From Oxyruncus cristatus (taxonomy: Eukaryota > Chordata > Aves > Passeriformes > Cotingidae): a DNA stretch of 64,000 nucleotides. This document shows positions 50,354-62,480 of the stretch, in pieces. Position 1 is the first letter of the stretch, and each line of letters starts with the position of its first letter. The notes below the pieces were generated by a model. The model saw only the letters and a list, made by a program, of their open reading frames with translations. It did not search any database and was not told the origin of the DNA. The DNA is taken from assembly GCA_013399855.1 (NCBI GenBank), contig VXAY01002923.1:124001-188000 (forward strand). Reading direction: 5' to 3'. The position numbers and the translations under genes were made by a program.

Positions 50354-52727
50354 CTGCCAGTAGGGTCTAACTTAGAGTGCAAGTTACTATAAAAGACAAC
50401 ATAATGCTAGATATATCCCAGTACCTTGATTCTGATCATGAAAAATATTTGCTAGGAAGAAAGAAGCGATACAACCACAGAAAACAATCCAATAATCTTT
50501 TGTTGTAAGGAGTGTTTTCTCAGCTTCTCTATGACCAGAAAAATTTGAGTTCAAGACGTAAATAAATAATCTGGTTATCTGAGCTGTATGTCTTATGCCT
50601 GAACAGACTGTAAAAATATGAAAGATTTCTCTGGAAGTAGATAGAATCAGAACTATTTTGTGATTATTTTTATGAACTTTGGGGTTTTTGAATGGGAAAA
50701 TTTGAACTTTTGCAAAATTACATAAACTTAGCAAAATGTTTCTGAGGTGTTCCTCAGGGAACACCTAGCAAAGCCAAAACAAAGGAGGAGAAGAGTAACT
50801 AGAGTAACTAGAACTCATCTTAGTATCATCTGCCTCCAAAATTGCTGGAATCTGCCTTTCTCTGACTCTGTGGTCTACCTTCCACTGAGTACACTGACGA
50901 TTGTCTTGGATTCATCTGTCACTTCCCTCTCAAGAAAAATAAAAAAAGAAACACTTCAACCAGTCTTGTAAACAAAGAATTTACAACTTTTTTCTGATTA
51001 GACCCACAGCAGTATTTTAAAAAAAATATGAAATATCAACAGGCAAGGAATATAATTTGCCCTCCACTCTACTTTGGTCTGAATTATTCCATAATTTAGA
51101 CACTTCTATCTGTACTACTGCAAAACCTGTCTATATATATTTAAATTGTGCTTTTTTTGAGACATCGTGAGTTCTTTATCTCAGATATATCTTGAAACAA
51201 TTAGTTTGAAATTTCAGCTGTTAAGTTCATTAAATACCTTTTGGATTGTCTTGTCAGAATGTAAAATGTGGAGGTGTTGCCCATCTTTGAATTGCACTAA
51301 TAACATTTTAAAAAGCATTTTTGTTTCAGTGTATAATTTTAAAATTAATCTTTTTTCCAGATTTTTTTTATAGATAAATCTTTACACACTTTTAATCTTT
51401 ATCATCAGCCTTGAAATATTCTCTTTTCTACTATATTTTATTGAGAAGGATGGCAAGAACTGAATAAAATATTCCAAGTAATGGAAAACTATTGTTGTAA
51501 TAATCTCAGTGTGTTTTTGCTTATTTCCTTCTTCTAACTAAAAGAAATTCTCATCATGTCCATATAAAGGGCAGCTCTGTTCAGATAATAATCTAATACA
51601 AGATATTACAAAATATATTTTATAAATCACATAGACTTTGTGAGAGGGAATACTAACTTTTCTAACAGCATGTGCACTATTCACACCAAATTTTATTACT
51701 GACCTTTTGTCTAACATAACCTTAAAGTAAGTAAGTTCAAGTACATTCATTCTTCTCTTGTATCAAAATATGATGTACTTCTAGTGGAAGTGTGCTTCCA
51801 AGAGTAACAGGATGATCATAATTCTTCTCTTGCACCCGCTTATATTTATTTTGTTGATCTTTCATATATTCTATTTCATGGTAAACTTTTCTTTCACTTT
51901 CTCTTTGGACTTAATGCTGTCATTACATGAAATGCCATATTTGTATCTGACAGCAGAGTTTGGCTGCAAGAACAGTAGCTCATGAAAAAGAAGTTTCTTA
52001 TTTTTGGTGTCTGAAATGACAACTGCATTTTGTTTTGTCATTCCACTAGTCAGACAGTTACTGTCAAAACTTTACAAATCTCTGGAGACAGAAAGAATTT
52101 ATTTCCTCTAACAGAATTGAAGTCTTATGCTTTCTAAGTATTTTTCAAGATGTAAAACATACTTGGCATCACAATTTCATCAAGAATGACTTCCTATTTT
52201 TTTATAGTTAGGCTTTTCCCCTGAGTATACCTGTGTTGCTTGTATTTTCTTCTCTTTTACTTGGCTTATTTTTAGTAATTCAAGACCTCTGATGTGCTAT
52301 ATAACTCTTTTTTTCAAAGTTATGTTAGAACCACTATATTCTATTACATCTCTGAAATAGATGTCTCTTCACTGTTCTTTTTATGTTATAGTTCTTTTAT
52401 CATCTCTCCATCACACTTCTTCCATTTGTTACTGCTTGGATCTCACCTATTAACTTTTTGTAACAAAACTGTTAGGAATGCAGTTATCTTCGAAAATCTA
52501 ACCTAAGTCACATCTGACAACAGGATTTATGTGGATTTGAGACCTAGATATTTCATTTAAATGTTACAATAAGCTTACTGTTCTGTGCAATAACTGACAT
52601 GTTGCAAAGATTTAAAGAGAAATTATTTTTTCTTGTTTTCTTCATATTCTTCCTAGCTTCTTTAATTGATCACAGTAAAAGCCCTCACAGTGAAGCTGGG
52701 AAATAGCAGGAAACAATATTACGGGTT
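50354..52727. other. Unique AT-rich sequence
   Basis: No transposon or exon recognised. A 125-codon minus-strand ORF (50387-50764) has no paired splice sites that I trust. Confidence 0.45.
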
Positions 52728-53721
52728 TGTGCTGGGCTTGGCTGGGGTAGAGTCAATTTACTTCACAGTAGCTGGTGTGGGGATGTTTTCTGGATTTGTG
52801 CTGAAAACAGCATTGATAACACAGAGATGTTTTTGTCGATGATGAGTAGTGCTCACACAGAGCCAACGCCTTTTCTGCTTCTTGTAACACCCCACCAGCA
52901 AGGAGTCTGGGATTTGGTTGCACAAGAGAATGGGAGAGTACACAGCCAGGAGAGCTGACCCCAACAGATCAAAAGCATATTATAGAATCACAAATTCATT
53001 AAAGTTGGAAAAGATCTCTAAGATCATCAAGTCCAACTTTGTTGCCCTTCTTTGGAAGGCAAAAGCGGACACTCCAGTGCCACAGTGTCTTCCTTGTAGT
53101 GAGGGGCCCAAAACTGTGCATAGGATTTGAGCTGTGACCTCACCAGTGACGAGTACAGAGAGACAATCACTTTCCCTGTCCTGCTGACCATACTGTTTCT
53201 GATACAAACCAGGATGCCATCACCCTTTTTGGCCACTTGGGCACACTGTTGGCTCATGTTCAGATGGCTGTTGACCAGCACCCACAGACCCTTTTCCACC
53301 AGGCAGCTTTCTAGTCACTCTTCCTGAGTTAGTAGCGCTACAGGGAGTTGCTTTGACCCAAGTGCAAGACCCCATACTCACACCATATGATATCAAGCTT
53401 AGCATATAAAGTTAGGAGAAGAAGAAGGAAGGGGAAAATGTTCGGAGGGATGCTGTTTGTCTTCCCAAATCATCATTATGTCTGATGAAGCCCTGCTTCC
53501 TGGGAGTGGCTGAACACCTGCCTGCCCTTTGGAAGTGGTGAATGGCTTCCTTGTTCAGCTTTGCTAGCATGCACAACTTTTGCTCTGCCTGTTACACTGT
53601 CTTTATCTCAGCCAATGGGTTTTCTCGCTTTTACTCTTCTGGTTCTCTCTCCCAACCCACCAAGAGGAGTGAGCGAGTGGCTGCATGCGGCTTAGTTCCT
53701 GACTGGGGTTTAACCACAACA
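52728..53721 (+). mobile_element. Solo LTR of an avian endogenous retrovirus, split by a CR1
   Basis: The two halves (52728-52981 and 53374-53721) form one LTR in sense orientation. It begins TGTGCTGGGCTTGGCTGGGG and ends GGTTTAACCACAACA, with a TATAAA box at 53405-53410 in the second half. Internal blocks (CACAGAGCCAACGCCTTTTC, CTGAACACCTGCCTGCCC, ACTGTCTTTATCTCAGCC) match the minus-strand LTR at 34092-34650. The usual AATAAA is not evident, because the corresponding position reads TTACACTGTC. No viral genes are present and no clear target duplication is seen at the ends. Confidence 0.87.
52982..53373 (-). mobile_element. CR1 LINE fragment inserted inside the LTR
   Basis: Antisense CR1 3' part of ~390 bases. 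It opens TAGAATCACAAATTCATTAA (3' end) and passes through GGGGCCCAAAACTGTGCATA, GAGCTGTGACCTCACCAGTG and TTGGCCACTTGGGCACACTG. It breaks off after CAAGTGCAAGACCCC, where LTR sequence (ACCATATGATATC) resumes. It inserted after the LTR did. Overlapping ORFs on both strands are remnants. Confidence 0.9.
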
Positions 53722-55466
53722 TAGTGAAAGGATAGAACTAAACTGAAAATCTGAAATGCAGAAATATCTGAATGGCAGTGGAAAAATGTCAGCACAACCT
53801 GACAGAAAGGTAGTTGATGTGCAGCTTTAATTTATGCACATATTTCTCATCAGGCATTATACGTGTGTAATAAATAGTAAGGGTTTGCTACTGCTGGAAA
53901 AGAACTAGGGTATGCATAGATTGTAAAATGGCAAACAGCTCATTACTCCTGCCTAAATTGACTCCCCATTAGTCTGACAATATCAGACCTTTGGGCACTG
54001 TTCTTCATTACAGGGTTCAAGACCATAGGAAATTAAGGATCATCTACTATAACCTTCTGTAAGTTGAAAATCATTACTGTCCCCTAAGCTATTTTAGTAC
54101 AGTCCCCTATTCAGCTTAGTAATTTGGACTGATGAAACCTGTTCTTTGACTTAAGTGAATCTACCATGGCAACTTCCATGTTATCTTAACTGCTTGTATA
54201 GAACATTTAGAAGAGAAATATTTAGGAGAAGCTCTTTTAAGTGTATCAATTTCCTTGAGGTAAGAGAAGACTTTATGCCAATAAACCCACCACTTTCTTG
54301 TTCTCAAGAGGAAATTCACATTCGTTTATGGAAGACTAGAACATTGTCAAAAAATCTAATTTTCTGTTTAAGTGCACTGAAGTCTGAATATTAAATTTCA
54401 GGGACAAAGAAGATGAAAAGACAGTTACATTCAATCTGGTTATTGTCTCCAGACTAATTATTGACAGATCTGATGGGATTTCAGGAGGGGGAAGAATCAT
54501 GTGATTGTGCTTCACGTTAAAAATCAACTGTGGAAGACAGAAGATTTTATTTTTTTTCTCTTGAATGCTTTGAACATTTTCTGCTCTGAAAAATGCATTC
54601 AATAGTTTTTAAATAAGTATTATACTGTTTCATTGCTTTTCTAAAAGGTTCCCTCTACAAGCATTGACAGAATCTAATATTTCAATCTATCTTAACACCT
54701 CTTGATTCAGTATCTACAGGCAAGCTAATCCACCTGTACTTTCCAAGCTTCTCCGAGCATACAAAATATGCGACTATGAAACTTTTGTAACAAGGAATGA
54801 GACAAATAAAACAATTATACTGTCAGATAATAAACGGTAAAGGATCTATACGGTGTATATGAACTTGAAAAATGTTATTTGATTATATTTTAGAAATAAT
54901 ACTATAATTACAGTGACGTGATGAAAAGAATCTAAGGTTGTCAAGATACAAGCTGGAATTGATTGTAGCAATGCTGTACATTTCAGTAACAGGCTATTGA
55001 TCATGGACTGGCTTGTGATGAAGAACATAGTGGACACTTTAGGCCTACAGTGGTAAGTGACCCTCACACAAGAAAGTGTGTATTATTCCTTATGAACAGA
55101 GTAGCCCTACCTTAAGGACTTACTCCTTTTAAATATGTATTAGTAATTATTTCTTAGTGACATACTCTGTTCGTGGTATGATATATGCCTGGAGGGTATT
55201 TTCTCTGGCAAAGAAAATATTAACTCTGGAATATCAATGAGATTCCCTGAAATATGAAAATATGGCACTATACAGTATAAGTTGATTCTTTTCTCCAGAA
55301 TGAAAAGGGGAAAGTGTATGGTTCGAGGAATAGAAAAACCCAAGCAATTTCTTGCTGCAATTCTGTAGTTAAACATACCTTGATTTTCATAGGCTTTTAA
55401 TTTTGCTTACCATTAACTGATTCCTGCTCTGTAAAATACTATGTATTTTCAGAAGTAGCTGTGCCA
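53722..55466. other. Mostly unique sequence, possible old LINE relic near its left part
   Basis: From about 54010 to 54240 there is weak resemblance to an old L3/CR1-like 3' end in antisense (TCAAGACCATAGGAAATTAA, then GGATCATCTACTATAACCTT). It is too diverged to be sure. Nothing else recognised. Confidence 0.3.
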
Positions 55467-55515
55467 CTGTTGATGATGAGTAGTGTTCACAGAGAGCCAA
55501 CGCCTTTTCTGCTCT
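55467..55515 (+). mobile_element. Small LTR fragment
   Basis: The ~45-base block GATGATGAGTAGTGTTCACA, then GAGAGCCAACGCCTTTTCTGCT, is almost identical to 52835-52880 inside the LTR 2.6 kb to the left, in the same orientation. The match stops abruptly on both sides. Either it is a shard of a second copy of that LTR family, or a piece was moved locally. Confidence 0.65.
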
Positions 55516-55712
55516 CTTTGAAGAGCTCTTGTGATTTTTTAGGAAAACTAGTAATGGAGTGAGTAACAAGTGAGGCCAAGAGTTATTATGCTTATGAATA
55601 ACAGGATACATGCATATATGCTTGGATCTTGCAAACATTGGATTCAAAGAGACTACTTTGACGTATAAAGATAAACCCTTATTATGGTGGGTGGCGAGGA
55701 TTTGTGGAGTTA

Positions 55713-55882
55713 TCATGGGTTTATGGGGACTGCAGGCTTGGCCAATCCAGGTGTGGGCATAGCTAAGTGCACCTATTGTGAGCTGACATGTATGTACACT
55801 AGACAGTATAAATGCCTGCGAGCTGTTACAATAAAGGTCTAAGACATGTCATTGTCCACCTCAACGGCGATACCTCATCTCA
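55713..55882 (+). mobile_element. LTR-like 3' part (TATA, AATAAA, U5)
   Basis: GACTGCAGGCTTGGCCAATC and ACTAGACAGTATAAATGCCT are followed by AATAAA at 55830-55835 and then AGACATGTCATTGTCCACCT and CGGCGATACC. This is the usual compact promoter/R/U5 arrangement of a small avian ERV LTR. TATAAAT lies at 55807-55813 and the likely end is CTCA near 55882. The U3 start is not clear. It is a different family from the LTRs at 34 and 53 kb. Confidence 0.6.
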
Positions 55883-56599
55883 GGTATAGTTAAGTCATTT
55901 GGTCATCTTATTATTTAAAACACTTCAACTGTCTTCAGTCACTTCCCAAGGACAATTTTTGGTGAAATTAATATTCTTACTATATTAATGTGATTAGAAT
56001 TTTTTCATAGGAAAGTCTAGGTATTTTTTAAAGCTATGTACTTAGACGCAGATTTGAAAAGAGGACCAAGGTTTTCTGACTCATTGTCAATGAACAGTAA
56101 CAGTTTTCCATCTGATTGCATTCAGCAGTTGCAAAATTCCTTTAACAAAAAAACCCCAAACCTGTTATAAACATGTCATGTCATGCACAACAATGTCCAG
56201 CATTGTGCTTATCTTTTTTCTCAAATTTGGGATTTTGTAGGTATAGTGGATTGACTCCAGAAAGAACTTATCCAGTCTCTCACTGACTCCCCTCTCCTTT
56301 AGGACAGTGAGAAAGTAGAAGGAAGGTGAGAATACTCTTGGGTTGAGATAACGATACTTTAGTAGAAAAAGCAAAAGTTGTGCATCAACCATATAAATGG
56401 CTTTGTGAGATTGGCATTAAAGAAGTTCAGTTTTCCTCTCTCTGATGAGCATACCTTTATGCTTGAATATATGAAACTGTGTGGAAAAAAAGTATTGATA
56501 AGGTAAAAACAACAAAAGACAACTCAGGATGTGTATAAGGATGTTGTTAGGTCAGGTAGAACTTAATCTGCCTAAGCTGCTTTCTGTCATTTATAATCA
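55883..56599. other. Unique AT-rich sequence
   Basis: Nothing recognised between the LTR-like unit and the CR1 that follows. Confidence 0.45.
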
Positions 56600-57734
56600 G
56601 TCCTGGCTGGCTGGATGACTGGAAGTTGACCAATGTGATGCTCATCCACAAGGAGGGCTGGAAGGAGGATCTGGGGAACTACAGGTCTGTCAGCCTGACC
56701 TTGGTGCCTGGCAGGATTATGGAGCAGATCATCTTGAGTGTAATCACACAGCACATACAGGGTAACCAAGGGATCAGACCCAGTCAGCAAAGTTTTAGGA
56801 AGGGCTGGTCAAGTTGGTCCTGCCTGATCAACTTGATCTCGTTTTATGACCAGGCAGGTGACCTGTTCGGTGGATGAGGGGAAGGCTCTGGATGTGGTCT
56901 ACCTGGGCTTCAGCAAAGCCTTTGACATTATCTCCCACTGCATGCTCCTGGAAAAGCTGGGAGTCCACAGGCTACAGAGAAGGGCCGAGACCATTTGCAA
57001 AATGTTCAACAAGACCAAGTGCCATGTCCTACACTTTGGCCACAATAACCCTGTGCAGTGCTACAGGCTGGGGGCAGAGTGGCTGGAAAGCTGTCCACTG
57101 GAAAAGAATATGAGAGCCAGCTGAACATGAGCCAGCAGTGTACCCTGGTGTCCAAGGAGGCCAAGGTGGCATCTTGGCCTGTATCAGCAATAGTGTGACC
57201 AGCAGAACTAGGGAGGTGAACATCCCCCTGTACTTGGCATTGGTGAGGCTGCACATCAAGAATGTTCCATTCTGGGCCCCTGACTTTAAAAAGGACGTGG
57301 AGATACTGGACAACAAGGCTCATGAAAGGACTAGAAAACATATCTAATGAGGAACAGCTGAGGGAGCTGGGTTGGTTTAGTCTCAAGGAGGCTCAGGGGG
57401 AGTCATTGCTCTCTACAACTATCGGAAAAGAGGTTGTAGTGAGGTGGAGACTGGTCTCTTCTACTGTGCCTGCAGTGAGAGAACAAGAGGAAATGGCCTT
57501 AAGCTGAGACAGGGGACATTCAGTTTGGATATTAGAAAAAAATTTTCACTGTTATGTTGTCAGGCATTGGAATAGGTTTCCCAGGGAGGTGGTGGTATCA
57601 CCAACCCTGGAGGTGTTTAAGAGACATCTGGTTCTGGCTCTGGCTCATGTTATTTAGTGGTTTAGGGGTTGCAGTGGTAGTGCTGATGGACCTGATGATC
57701 TTAGAGGTCTCTTCCAATCTTGATGATTCTATGA
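56600..57734 (+). mobile_element. CR1 LINE with partial reverse transcriptase, internally deleted
   Basis: A 5'-truncated CR1 of ~1.13 kb. ORF2 begins near LTNVMLIHKEGWKEDLGNYR and keeps VSLTLVPGRIMEQIIL, then shifts frame near 56860. It continues through motif A ([18 protein letters not shown]), then jumps from KLGVHRLQ directly to [16 protein letters not shown]. The segment that normally carries the YADD/FADD catalytic box is therefore missing. After the ORF2 C-terminus the 3' UTR runs to TTGATGATTCTATGA. It shares its 3' subfamily with the copy at 3594-3936. The deletion and the frameshift make it inactive. Confidence 0.93.
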
Positions 57735-59802
57735 ACAAAGAAATGTGTATGTTATCTTCTTAGCCAGATTGGGAAATTTTTTTCTCATGTAGAACCTAAA
57801 ATCTAGTAACCTGGCTAACACTACTACTTTTACAAGGTGATGGATTAACTATCAGCTGCAATTAAAAAATCTAATTGCAAAGGGTCTCCAGTGTACAGAG
57901 AAGGTGCAGGAGACTTACTAGTCCTACAGATCTTGGTGGGAAATACTGGGCTGGGTGGGTCTGTCCCAACCTCCAGACAAAAAGGAGGTCAAGCTGAGAC
58001 CCTAATGTTTTGGTGATTTGCTGTTTGCTGGCTACACTATAACAGATTATTACTAATTTTCAAACAAGCTGTTAAAAGTCCCCTTCAGTACACAGTGTTT
58101 TAAAGGTCCTTGAGGAGAGCATCTTGTCAGACTATGTTATCATGCAGGTTGTCCATACATGCTTTTTAAAAAGAAGTCTGCTATCCAGAAGTCTGGGTTA
58201 GCATTTCAAGTAACTGCAAAAATCCACCCCTATGAAATCAGAAGGAAGTAAAACCTATGTGCACCTTATTCACTGACCCTGACACTATGAAATAGTAATT
58301 TGACTCACCATGAATTAATGGTATTTTTCTGTGGTTTTCTTGTATCTGTAACCTCAGGCTGAGTATATTAAGTCCAATTAAGGACTACAGAACTATTGAC
58401 CGGATCCAGGACAAATGTTTGCAACATTTTCTTTACCTACAGGTGGAAAACCTCAGTCCAGTAATTTCAGCCATTTGACAGACAAAATGACAGCATCTAT
58501 GGTTGCAGCTCCACCTGAAGACAATAAACATCATTAACAAAGGAATGGCCTACCTAGTTTCGATATGAAAGAAATATCCTTCAACATATTTTCTGACTAC
58601 TTCCTTCATTTCTGTCATGTTCAATACTAAATAAACCCTTGGGAAATAATGGAGAAGTAGGTCAGCACCTTATAAAAATACAGTCACCTACCTCTAGTAC
58701 TGTACAGAAATTCATCACTAGTGTTACTGTACTCCACGGAATTACTGTAGGAATGAGCAAGCCAGCTAAACAGTATTTTGGTAGTAGTGTGGTCCATTTG
58801 AGCAGTTATAAATTGCTAATGAACTACTTTGCATATACTGTACTTGTGCTGCTGCTCACATTCCCCCTCAGCAGTGCCCCAGATCTATAAAAAAATAGCA
58901 ATATGTTGCACACAGAGAAATATAACATTTTTAAGCATGCAGAGTTTAAGACTGAATTTGTGATTTTGTGCTAAAAACAGGTCTATTTTCTATTGAAAAT
59001 TGGAAACCTATACTTTCACCTCATTCTGCTCATATTCAGGTAAGGGATTGTTTGATGGTGATGGGAGTGCTGCATGGTATTTTCTGTTTTTCCATGACAA
59101 ACCAGTTGAGGTGGTGGTTTTATCCTTCCTTGCTGAACTTCGCTGCATATTTAAAAAGTAATCCACTCATTTAGGTATATATGCACATGAATAAGAAAAA
59201 GCAAATCACTCAAAGCTAAGAAATGAATATATTTCTGGTATGGAATTCTGTGGTGCCTTTTCTGGAAATGGGTTTTACATAAATGTTGAGGTTACCAGTC
59301 ATTGTCAAAATGTTACAGTCTATTGAATTGCCATCATAAATAATCCCTTTGTAATATATTTACTAGTTTTAAGGGCTTTCCTCCATAACTACTCTGTTAG
59401 TCTGGCCCTCCAATGCACAGTAGGGAAATTTATTTAACTGTGGGATGTTCTGAAACCAGACAACTTTGTTTCTATAATTAGTTATGGCATCATTTTATAG
59501 TAAAAGATGTACTTGAAAAATTTCTTTATTCATTAATGTTTAAACATGTCTGTTTTACTCATTTGCCTAACCCTGATGGATGTCCATTACAGTACAGAAT
59601 GATTAAGAACAGGAAAAGCTCTTTCAGGAGCTTTTTTTCAGGAGTTTTTTTTGAGTGGAAGAAGAAACTATATTCAGTAACAATGTTCTGCTGCTTTTAC
59701 TTTTTTTTTTTTGCTTTATTAGAGTCACTGATATATGGTTAAATATGAGCCTTAGAGCAGGCACAACTGCCCTGATGATCCCAGAAAGCCCTTATTACTT
59801 AC
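57735..59802. other. Unique sequence
   Basis: No transposon recognised. A plus-strand segment at 58979-59037 has a strong donor (CATATTCAG|GTAAGG) and an open frame, but two of the three frames are open and the acceptor is ordinary, so I treat it as chance. Confidence 0.4.
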
Positions 59803-59856
59803 CTGTGGATAAAATCTACCAAAATTATGGCTGCCATGATTTAAATAACGAGACAT
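59803..59856 (-). CDS. Candidate first coding exon (tentative)
   Basis: On the minus strand an ATG at 59856-59854 opens an 18-codon frame, MSRYLNHGSHNFGRFYPQ, that ends exactly at a consensus donor, CACAG|GTAAGTA (intron G at 59802), in phase 0. An in-frame TAA five codons upstream supports the ATG as the start. Phase 0 is compatible with the candidate exon beginning at 50353. The segment is short, the ATG context (TTTTCATGT) is poor, and a match of this length can arise by chance. No promoter or CpG island is visible nearby. Confidence 0.22.
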
Positions 59857-62344
59857 GAAAACTGTAAATTATGTACCAGTTTATATTACTTTACTGGAAA
59901 TGTATGTCATTTACAAAGATCTACTAGTTGCAAAATAGAGACCTGAAAGAACTATTGTGAGAAGTTGTAACTTTTCTCCTTTCTGATGCTTGTTCACAGA
60001 CTTCTTTTTCTCTAAAGTTAATTAACTCAATAATGACCCAGTAGACATTAAAAGAGAAGCTACATTCTCCTGAGTAGCAACAAATATCTGAGACATCACT
60101 AATCTTTAGCCTTCTTTCTCTACCGCCCTCCTCATTACTCATAGCAAACAACAGAAAGGGTGCAACAAATTAGTACAAAATACTCTTGAAAAAGCCTGCA
60201 TCACATTTGTTAGATCTTCAGTTTGTTTTGCTGTATTAGCTGCTGTAATTACCAAGTTTAAAGCCATTATAATGAAAAAGGGAATGAGAAGCAGTGGTTA
60301 TTGAGCAGTTTATCTGAGGGAGTGAATTTATGTACTTTGGGGCCCAATACAAAATTTATTGAAGTAAATACAGGTGTTCTCTCAACCTGTAAGTAAGACT
60401 TACTGACAGAGAAATACTATCCAAGCAGAAATCAAGTAGAAATGACTGCTGTATTTATTTTTTTTTAATTTTTTTTGTCACCATGAGAGTAGGTCAGTGA
60501 ATTTTCTTTTAGTGAAAAACTGATTTTGACCTTTTAATCTTGAGATCTTTTACCTTCCGTTTAGACACTCAGAATTAGTTGTTCCTTACATTCAATTCAG
60601 ATTTTCAGGTTTAGTATACTGAAATTAATTTCCAGATTGAATCTGGTTTAGGATATTTGGATAAACATTAGATTTGAGAGTTTACAGAATTCCTTGTAAT
60701 TTCTGTGACATTGATAGACCTATTTTATCCTGACAGAGAAATATTTTATTTGCTCTCAGATATGTCCAATGAGGAAGATTTTGCATGTATGGTAAAATTG
60801 TTGATGTTTCTTGTGTGAGATGACAGGTAAAAAAAGAAAAGTGTACAGAAGATGTATAGAAAAAAAAATCAAAATAGACACCATGGAGTAAATACTATGA
60901 TATTTTTGTATCCTATTTTTTCCAGACTGTTTTTATTTTGAAAAAAGTGCTGAAAGGTACATTGAAATTCCACTTAAAAATAATAAATGTCCAGTTTGTC
61001 TGAAGATCATGAGTCTCCCAAAGTCCCAAAAGGATCTTCATATGACATATTTGCAAGCAACAGTCCAGATTCTGTCTGGATCATGCCTAAATCAGTAATT
61101 GGACATGCCAGCTTTATTTGGCATAATTTAGATTTGATTTAAACTGTAATAAGAAACTTCTTCATGTATAAAAATAGATATATGTGTATATATATTTACA
61201 CAGAAAAAATATATTATGATTTAGTAACAATATCAGATTAATTATTCCATTACGTGCATTTGCTTTTCCCAAAGTAGAATCAATTCATCTTAATCTGGCA
61301 CAGAAAGCATGGATTAAATCTTCCTTTTTATTTTAATCTAATTTTTAGGACCACTTCCAAGAACATTAATTTTGTATTGCTTACTCTTTTTATGTGGAAA
61401 AAGACAAACAGTGTGCAATTCCGGAGTTAATATTTTACAATTTTTTTACCAATTACACCCCTTCTCTCTAACTGAAATTCAACAACTTATTTGGTGCCTG
61501 GTTTTACCCTGGCTTTTACCTCATTTCTCAGGAGTTGTTACATATGTTGATTTGTATTTCTGACTTTTGAAAGCATGAAAATAAATGAAAAATAGTTTTG
61601 TATTAGAATAATAAGTGCAGTACCTTGTTATTCTAATAACTCATTTGCATCAAGGTCTAGAAATTTTCCCATAGCCATATTCAAAACGGAAAGCAATAAC
61701 TTTTCACTACGAGGTAGAAAATAGGTCACCTCTGTAAGAAATGGTAGAAAATGACACCAAGCAGATCTATTCTTATATTTGCACAGAAGAGAGTTTGGGA
61801 CAGAATAGTGTCATGGAGACTAGGAATCCAGGACTTGAACCAAAGAGATTATCAGACTTTAACTTGGATTTTGGTTTGTGTTCTGGATTTTCCTTTCTAC
61901 TGCATTAGAAAACAAGAATTGTCTTTTCTTCCACTTTGAAATGGCATTGGGTCTCTATGACCAAAACATGCCATGCTGTAATAAATATGCATTTTAAATT
62001 TTACTCCTTGATATAGAAGTTTATTCTCTGTTGTCCACATTCTGTCTCAAATGTCTATTGGCAGATAGTATTAAAATGCTAATGCAAACATGTTTCTTTA
62101 AAGTAAATAGTCATAAAAATTATTAATTCATTCTGAGATAAGAAACAAAACCTCCAGAGATGTTCTATTTATTATTCAGATATGGATTACTTTGATGGAA
62201 GTGCTTTATCACTTATAAAAAAACATACATGGTGAGTGTAAGAAGATTATGAGACATCAGCTACCTAATAATGAAGAACATGGATAACAAAGTTACTGTA
62301 AGTATTTGGAAAACAGAAATAGATTGCAAATCCTTCTAACTAAG
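59857..62344. other. Unique AT-rich sequence
   Basis: No gene or transposon recognised. A/T-rich low-complexity patches lie near 60450-60480 and 61170-61215. Confidence 0.45.
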
Positions 62345-62480
62345 AAACTTCAGAGATTCAGAAAGTTTAAAGCTAGAAGGACTATTCAGTCATCTAATCT
62401 GCCCTCATATATCTATCACAGTTCATTAAATTTCATTCACTTATTCCTGTGTTGGTCCAATAATATGTGAATTTCTTTCA
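62345..62480 (-). mobile_element. Possible old L3/CR1-like LINE 3' end, antisense
   Basis: CAGAGATTCAGAAAGTTTAA, AGCTAGAAGGACTATTCAGT and CATCTAATCTGCCCTCATAT follow the pattern of the reversed 3' terminus of older amniote CR1/L3 elements (a run of ...AGAAGGGACCATT...TCATCTAGTCTGACCTC type). The match weakens rapidly after 62420. The assignment rests on pattern memory and is only moderate. Confidence 0.38.

Noticed and set aside
55387..55716. 109-codon minus-strand ORF with donor-like GTAAGC and GTATGT near its end
   Set aside because: With the stronger donor every frame is stopped, and the ORF crosses the LTR shard and repeat-flanking sequence.
58979..59037. Plus-strand exon-like segment with donor CATATTCAG|GTAAGG
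   Set aside because: Two frames are open at once and the acceptor is ordinary. There is no compatible partner exon.
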